From Labia minor (Eukaryota; Arthropoda; Insecta; Dermaptera; Spongiphoridae): 64,000 bases of DNA. A program made the position numbers and the translations under genes. The notes below the pieces were generated by a model, which had not been told where the DNA came from, made no database searches, and was given only the letters and a program-made list of their open reading frames with translations. This document shows, in pieces, positions 58,273-64,000 of this stretch; the stretch's first letter is position 1; each line of letters starts with the position of its first letter. The stretch is taken from the NCBI GenBank assembly GCA_963082975.1, contig OY720349.1:67206501-67270500 (forward strand), written 5' to 3'.

Positions 58273-58660
58273 CAGAGGCGGATTAAACGCCGGGCGGACC
58301 GTGCGGACCACAGCCCGAGGGGCTCACCGAAACCTAAAAAAAAATATTTCCTTAAAAAAAATTTAAAAAAACTGTTGAGTTTATGGATAATCGGAGTTTA
58401 AATAAAACAAGTTATTCTTGATACAGATCTTTATTCGGTCGTGTTTGAACCCCGACTAACTTAAGAAAAAATAATCAATTTTGGGTCTCGGCGACCACAG
58501 TAAAAATTATATATTTTTAACATAAGTACTATAAATTTAAGTATTAAACAGCCTAAATTATAATATAAACAAAATTTGTCTTTCAATTATAATTGTAAAT
58601 AACAGAGGGCCCATGTCAATTTTACCGGCCGGGGGCCCCAATCAACTTAATCCGCCACTG
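58273..58660 (+). mobile_element. hAT-B MITE
   Basis: A 388-bp element starting CAGAGGCGGATTAA and ending, reverse complemented, CAGTGGCGGATTAA. It is flanked by the perfect 8-bp duplication TAAATAAT (58265-58272, 58661-58668). It matches the interrupted copy at 2585-3420 in reverse. Its ends are GC-rich and its interior AT-rich. Confidence 0.9.
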
Positions 58661-59290
58661 TAAATAATAATAATAATATAATATATATATGTAGAGATTG
58701 TTGAGTAAATTGAACACAAATTATTAGGATGTAATTAACATTTAATATAATTTGCAGTTTTAATGATTATTTTTTTATGACAGATAAAGAAATAAATTGA
58801 TAACGAAATAAAAGTGGTTCAAGCTGTAAGGGAATATTATTTTTTATTTTGTTACAAACACATATTCCTTTAGAACTAGAATATTATTATTATTTAATAC
58901 TTATTTAATAATTATTTATTTATTATTTAATAACTTAGAACATAGGTTCTTAAACTTATGTACTCCACGGACCCCCACTTGAAAAAATTTTTTTTGACGG
59001 ACCCCCATCACAACTTTAGGTACTTTACGTCATTTTATTAATTAATTTCTGGCTTACGATCTCATAAGGACAAGGATATATGATGAATATTTCTAACAGT
59101 GATTGGTGAATAACGTTTTTTTTCATATTGTAGAACACATTTTATTAGAAATTATAATATTGAAGAAAGAAAATACAAACATTGTCATAGCAACAAATCT
59201 CACAAATTATAATGGGTACTTACATTAAATTCATATAAATATTTTATAATTTTTTTCAGAAAATATTAAATAAGAAATATTTTAAAAAAT

Positions 59291-59345
59291 AACTGCATCT
59301 ATCTCATTAAATATAACTTACATATTTAATGAGATGTATGCAGTT
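59291..59345. repeat. Hairpin spanning the transposase stop codon
   Basis: Arms 59291-59310 and 59326-59345 are 20 bp each and pair at 19 of 20 positions with a 15-base loop. The right arm includes the last five codons and the stop of the hAT ORF. It may fold in the mRNA 3' end. Confidence 0.75.
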
Positions 59346-61185
59346 GTTTTCTTGAAACAAGAATCTCAATATCTGGCTTAATATTGGAAACTTTTAATCT
59401 AAGATCCGGCTCTACATTTAATTTGTTTCTATATTTAGACTTAATATAAAATAGTACCGAAAAAGCTTGTTCGCATAAATATGTTGTGCAGAATGGAATC
59501 AAGTGTTGAAGTGCTTTATTTGCAAGCGCAGGATAATCTGACCTGAGAAGTAACCAAAAGTTGCTCAATTCAGTTTTGTTAAATTTTAGTTTATAAGTTG
59601 TATCACATGATAATTCCACGAGAATATCTTGTTCAGGTGCAGATAAATGTTTAGTATTTGTAATTTCCATATTAAATGGATCTCTGATCCAGTTATTGCA
59701 AGGATCAGGAGTAGAAAAATACTTCCTGAAGTTGCTTTTCAAAGTAATTAAATGTTCAACAAATAATTGACGCGTTTGATTAAGCAATTTTTCACTGGAG
59801 CTTTCTATGAAATCATTGAGAGTTGGAAAAGACTCATATACACCGTTCTGGATGCGTTTCGACCACAAGTCGATTTTTTTAATCATTGCTTCTATTTTAT
59901 CTTCAACTTTAAATATATTTACAACAGTACCTTGCAGGCTCAAATTAAGTTCGTTCAATTTTGTAAAAATATCAGTCAAGTAAGCCACCTTAGCTAACCA
60001 GATAAAATCATTGAAACATTCGGTCAGTTCAAAATGCGCATCTATTAAAAACAATCGTATTTCATCTCGAAGCTCAAAAAGGCGAATGAGTACTTTCCCG
60101 CGGGACAACCAACGTACATCTGTATGTAATAATAAATGTGTATGTTGACTACCCATTTCCTCACACAAAATTTTAAAAACTCTGGAATTAAGTGGACGAG
60201 CCTTAATGAAATTGACAATTTTAACTACTTCGTCTAATGTTCTTTTCAAATCTGGTGACATATTTTTGGCTGCTAATGATTCTCTGTGAATGCAGCAATG
60301 ATTCCAAACAACCTGAGGCGCAACATTTTTAATAAGAGCAATCAATCCAGTTCTTGTACCTGACATTGCACGAGCACCATCAGTGCAAATTCCAACACAT
60401 TTTGGCCACTCTATTTCATTTTCGGTTATAAAATTATTCAAACTGTTAAATATGTCATTAGCTGTCGTTCGTGAAGGTAGTGAATCACAAAACAATACAT
60501 CTTCTTGTATTTGATTTTCAAACTCATATCTAATGAAAGCTAACAAATTGGCATTATTAGTGACATCAGTACTTTCATCCAATTGTAATGAGTAATAGTG
60601 ACTTTTGCGCACTCTCGATATTAATTCTTCTTTTATATTACATGACATGTCTTCAATCCTATTCTTAACCGTATCATTTGATAATGAAATCAAATTTATA
60701 TCGTTTGCTGCTTTAGTTCCTAACATTATATTTGTAATTACTTTTGTAGCAGGAAGAATTAATTGCTCTGCTATATTATGCGGCTTTCCTGCTTTAGCAA
60801 TAAGTAGAGCTACTTCATATGATGCCATTACTGCTTTCTTACTCATACCACCAGATCCCGTCTTTACCATCAATTTCTGACTTGAATTAAGTTCTTCTTT
60901 TTTCATTTTAAAAAATTCGATAGACTTACTAACATGCTCGCTGTGCTTTGTTTGTAAATGACGTCTGAGATTAGCAGGTTTCATACTTTCATTGGATAAA
61001 CTTTCCTGACATAGAACGCAGACTGGTCTTTCCACATCATTGTTGCAAATATAAGTAAATCCAAATGATAAATAATCATCCGAATATTTTCTAGTTTTGC
61101 GTTTCTTGGTAGAGTTTGCTGTTGATGCCTCATCATCTGATTCTTTCCGTTTCTGTGTTGAACCAGTTTGTAGCCAACGATCCAT
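59326..61185 (-). CDS. hAT-family transposase, ZBED5-like
   Basis: An uninterrupted 619-codon ORF with an ATG start and TAA stop. Residues 1-35 are basic with a probable nuclear localisation signal (KKRKTRK). A BED-type zinc finger follows (C56 and C59, H76 and H81, in CVLC...HLQTKH), which would bind the element ends. The RNase H-like core shows LQLDESTDVTNNANLLAFIR (first catalytic Asp, about 203-207), CTDGARAMSG (second, D269), HCCIHRESLA, and DVRWLSRGKVLIRLFELRDE. The C-terminus holds the dimerisation motif (LIPFCTTYLCEQAFSVLFYI). The length and motif order match ZBED5/FAM200-like proteins, which derive from this transposase group. It sits inside intact terminal repeats, so it is read as the element's own transposase rather than a domesticated host gene. 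Confidence 0.92.
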   Translation of the reverse strand: MDRWLQTGSTQKRKESDDEASTANSTKKRKTRKYSDDYLSFGFTYICNNDVERPVCVLCQESLSNESMKPANLRRHLQTKHSEHVSKSIEFFKMKKEELNSSQKLMVKTGSGGMSKKAVMASYEVALLIAKAGKPHNIAEQLILPATKVITNIMLGTKAANDINLISLSNDTVKNRIEDMSCNIKEELISRVRKSHYYSLQLDESTDVTNNANLLAFIRYEFENQIQEDVLFCDSLPSRTTANDIFNSLNNFITENEIEWPKCVGICTDGARAMSGTRTGLIALIKNVAPQVVWNHCCIHRESLAAKNMSPDLKRTLDEVVKIVNFIKARPLNSRVFKILCEEMGSQHTHLLLHTDVRWLSRGKVLIRLFELRDEIRLFLIDAHFELTECFNDFIWLAKVAYLTDIFTKLNELNLSLQGTVVNIFKVEDKIEAMIKKIDLWSKRIQNGVYESFPTLNDFIESSSEKLLNQTRQLFVEHLITLKSNFRKYFSTPDPCNNWIRDPFNMEITNTKHLSAPEQDILVELSCDTTYKLKFNKTELSNFWLLLRSDYPALANKALQHLIPFCTTYLCEQAFSVLFYIKSKYRNKLNVEPDLRLKVSNIKPDIEILVSRKQLHTSH

Positions 61186-61414
61186 TTTATGGAGTAATTT
61201 ATTAACATTGAACTACAATAATATAAATATAATATAAATATAATATAAATATAACGAATTATTATTTACTAGCTATGTTTTAATATGATTTTAAATGAAT
61301 GTTTTAATATCATTTTAAATGAATGTTTTAAATCATTTTAATAAATGTTTTAAATCATTTTAAATAAATGATTTAATATCATTTTAAATGAATATTAATT
61401 TATATAATAAATAT

Positions 61415-62062
61415 ATTTCGTAATTTGATTCTAAAATATTATTAATTTCGTAATTTGATTCTAAAATATTATTAATTTCGTAATTTGATTCTAAAATATT
61501 ATTAAAATAAATATTTTTTATTCATAAAACTAACTTATACTTACTCTCAAAAACAGCCTTTCTGGGAAATTGCAAAATGTGTTTAGTGTTTTTATAAAAT
61601 AATGATCATGCAAATTACACTAAAAATTAAAAAAAATTATTAGCTATAATAAACTATTATTAGCTATAATTTAATTATAATTAATTAAATTAATAAAAAT
61701 AATTTAAAGATACAACTCGTTGAGAAATGAACTTATAATTAACATTAATAAAAATAATTTAAAGATACAACTCGTTGAGAAATGAACTTATAATTAACAT
61801 TTGCTTTAAAACTGTTTAAAACCCCAGAGTGGACGCTGACAATTTGGGTTTTTCCGGGTAAGACTGTCCCCTCCCCTGGTTTTCCCCAATAACAAAGTGA
61901 AAGAAAATTCCCTTATATGCCTCCCCTTCCGAGCCCCTAAGAGGGGTTATTTTAAAGGAACAATCGAAAAATGATTTTAAATGAATGAATGGATGAAAAT
62001 TCAAATTTTATATATAGTTTTTTATATATGTTTATTTATTCACAAAAAATTAATTGACATAA
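61415..62062 (-). repeat. Repeat W copy inside hAT-A
   Basis: It is the reverse complement of 35386-35978, with the same two tandem 50-bp units (61690-61800). Near its left edge it adds a 30-bp unit (with TTCGTAATTTGATTCTAAAA) repeated three times at about 61415-61505. It lies upstream of the transposase start codon. Confidence 0.85.
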
Positions 62063-62274
62063 TTATCAATTTAATAAAATAAAATAGTATTATTAATAGT
62101 ATTAAATTATAGCCGTAATTCTCTAGGAGGATATAGTTACACAATGAACTTTAAATATTTATATATGTATATATTTTTACGATGATTTTTTTCCGAGGAC
62201 CGCGGACCCCCAGTAAAGGCTTCGCGGACCCCCAGGGGTCCGCGGACCACAGTTTAAGAACCACTGACTTAGAA

Positions 62275-63845
62275 TATTATAATTATTTATATTATTTATC
62301 ATTGTAATTAATTATTGTATTTAGTTTGTTTTCATATTTTTGACCCACAAATGACTTTAAATCATAACGACTCTGAAGACGACATATTTGTACAGAGGAA
62401 CAAATATCAGCTTTATATTGGCTATAAAAATAAGCTTTATCAAGACAAGATTTCATCTAATTTTAAAAAAAAAAATAGTGAAAATATTTTATAGTTATTT
62501 TTAAATTGTATTAGTTTGTTATATTATATAAAACTTAAATAAAGCTTTGTTTAAATTTATTTAATAATTTTATTTATTTTAATGAATAATTTTATTTATA
62601 TTTATGAATCATTTTCTTTATATTAATAGATAACCCTGTAATTTGAAGTCTTACAAAATATATTTATATACAATTAATAAATTAATTAAATTTTAAAATT
62701 AGAAAAACATCCGATATAACGAATTGATAACGAAAAGATAAGATTCAATACATTTGTTCGAAGATTCTTCTTCGAAACTGTACCCACGACGCAACAGTGC
62801 TTTTAACCTGACCGATTTATATTAGTATTATTATAGAAAAAAATCATTTATTTAATTGTATAGTTATAGAAGTATATGAAGAAGGTATATATACACTTTT
62901 AAGAAAGTTGATTTTAAGAATTAATTTCCAAAAACCACAACTGTATATCTCTAATCTAAAATAAGTTAACAAAAAAAAACAAACAAAGTAAAATCCATTT
63001 TTAATACAAGTTAAAAAAAATGTATTATCAATCTGGATCATTATACTTCTTTTTTTTAATAAATGACGCACAAATAAAAAAGAAATGATTTAATACAATA
63101 AAAGTCAGTTCGAATTAACCTGAATTAAATATTGATTTCAATAGAATTCTATTGAATGCCGAGAATTTTCTGATCAAAGAAATTCATTTTCATTCATACA
63201 TTTTATTTTATTGATCACGAATAATCAAAGAAAAGTAAAATGTGAATAAATCAATTTCACTCCTTTCATACAATCGTAAGAGTAAGACTCGATGAAAACT
63301 TTTATTTTAAACCAATATAAGAAATATAATAAATATTTATTTAATTTGTTAAAGAAATAAATAATTGGATAAGAATAAAAATATTACACGCATATAAATG
63401 TTGTGATCTTGAGGGAAGGGACTTAGAGAATGAATGATCTAGCTCAGGATTTCCTAACCATTTTTTTACGATGATCTCTTTTAAACTTTCTTCTCGTTAT
63501 TTTGATGGACACTAAAAGTAGGTACATATATTAATAAAGTTTTACATGAAGTTTAATATGAACATTTAATAGAATAATTTTTAAAAATTTACAACTAGTT
63601 AAACATTTTTAAACACTATTTGCATTTAACAAAACTTACAATTCAATATTTTATAAATTTAATAATTTCATAAATGATTAATAGACATTCCTAACTGAAA
63701 AATTTATTGTGACGGTTGAAGCATGTTTTTTGATAATGTTTTTATTATCATGTTCTAATTTTGATTAATAATTTCATACTTTTTCCATATTATATAAAAA
63801 TTATTGGAAAATATTAATTTACAAAAAAAATTAACTCAATGAAAA
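62275..63845. other. Gene-free stretch; hAT-like start at about 63453
   Basis: The only recognisable feature is CAGGATTTCCTAACCATTTT near 63453, which looks like a hAT terminus without a partner. The rest is AT-rich DNA. Confidence 0.45.
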
Positions 63846-64000
63846 TAAGTTGACCTGTGGCCAGGTGCAGAACCGACCGACGGTTTGAAATAAATTAATT
63901 TCCAGCTACAGAAACAATTTCAAATAATTTAAATGCTAAAAATACTTTTTTCTGTTAAGAAAATGGATGATTCGTGGAGATATGTAAAAATCTCCACATG
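63846..64000 (-). repeat. Family X copy, internally deleted, cut by the window end
   Basis: It starts AAGTTGACCTGTGGCCAGG (the right end of family X, reversed) and after about 85 bp jumps to the region of the first 85-bp module ('aaatacttttttctgttaag'). The remainder lies beyond the window. Confidence 0.75.

Larger units (their letters stand above)
58941..62266 (-). mobile_element. hAT-A element, apparently intact
   Basis: A 3326-bp element with ends CATAGGTTCTTAAACT (left) and CAGTGGTTCTTAAACT (right, reverse complemented), flanked by the perfect 8-bp duplication ACTTAGAA (58933-58940, 62267-62274). GC-rich subterminal blocks (GCGGACCCCC motifs) lie at both ends. It contains one long transposase ORF (59326-61185) and repeat W (61415-62062). 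It is the best candidate in the window for a recently active autonomous element. Confidence 0.9.

Noticed and set aside
59326-61185. Domesticated host ZBED5 gene
   Set aside because: The protein resembles ZBED5, but intact terminal repeats and an 8-bp duplication surround it, so it is a transposon gene here.

Overview
This window is a strongly AT-rich piece of an animal nuclear genome, most likely from an arthropod and probably an insect. Three things suggest this: a divergent, intronless ionotropic (chemosensory) receptor gene, a metazoan-type U6 snRNA gene, and a repeat load of hAT, mariner, Helitron and Jockey-like elements with no bacterial or organellar gene organisation. I cannot name the species from sequence alone.

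Host genes are few: tRNA-Pro(AGG) at 5589-5660 (+), the ionotropic receptor at 28889-30583 (-) and U6 snRNA at 45213-45319 (-). Almost everything else that can be recognised is mobile DNA. The left end (1-5 kb) holds several hAT-type termini, one hAT MITE nested inside another, and a mariner relic. From 5.7 to 13.9 kb the sequence is mostly featureless AT-rich DNA with LINE tails. From 13.9 to 27.5 kb there is a mosaic of a 650-bp repeat (family X), Helitron 5' ends, LINE fragments, mariner remnants and MITEs. The receptor follows at 28.9-30.6 kb. From 31 to 36.5 kb lie a LINE relic and a hAT element (33546-36525) interrupted by a complete-looking non-autonomous Helitron (34519-36308). From 36.9 to 42.5 kb there is an element with perfect 135-bp inverted repeats and a 5'-truncated Jockey-clade LINE bounded on both sides by a direct repeat of 1.2-1.3 kb. 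From 44.4 to 46.2 kb U6 lies between two probable Helitron ends. A second bounded Helitron (54871-56293) carries a LINE relic. At 58941-62266 there is an apparently intact hAT element with an uninterrupted ZBED5-like transposase ORF, 16-bp terminal repeats and a perfect 8-bp target duplication.

The window offers transposition history more than a pathway. Perfect or near-perfect target duplications order several insertions. An empty site for family X can be read within the window. One 600-bp cassette is shared between a Helitron and a hAT element. The most unusual structures are the LINE with kilobase-scale flanking duplications (one copy lacking exactly one inverted-repeat arm), the hAT element whose end carries a vestige of a second hAT transposase, and the repeat that spreads paired TGACGTCA palindromes at a fixed 20-bp spacing. 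No computation was run; every alignment was done by eye.
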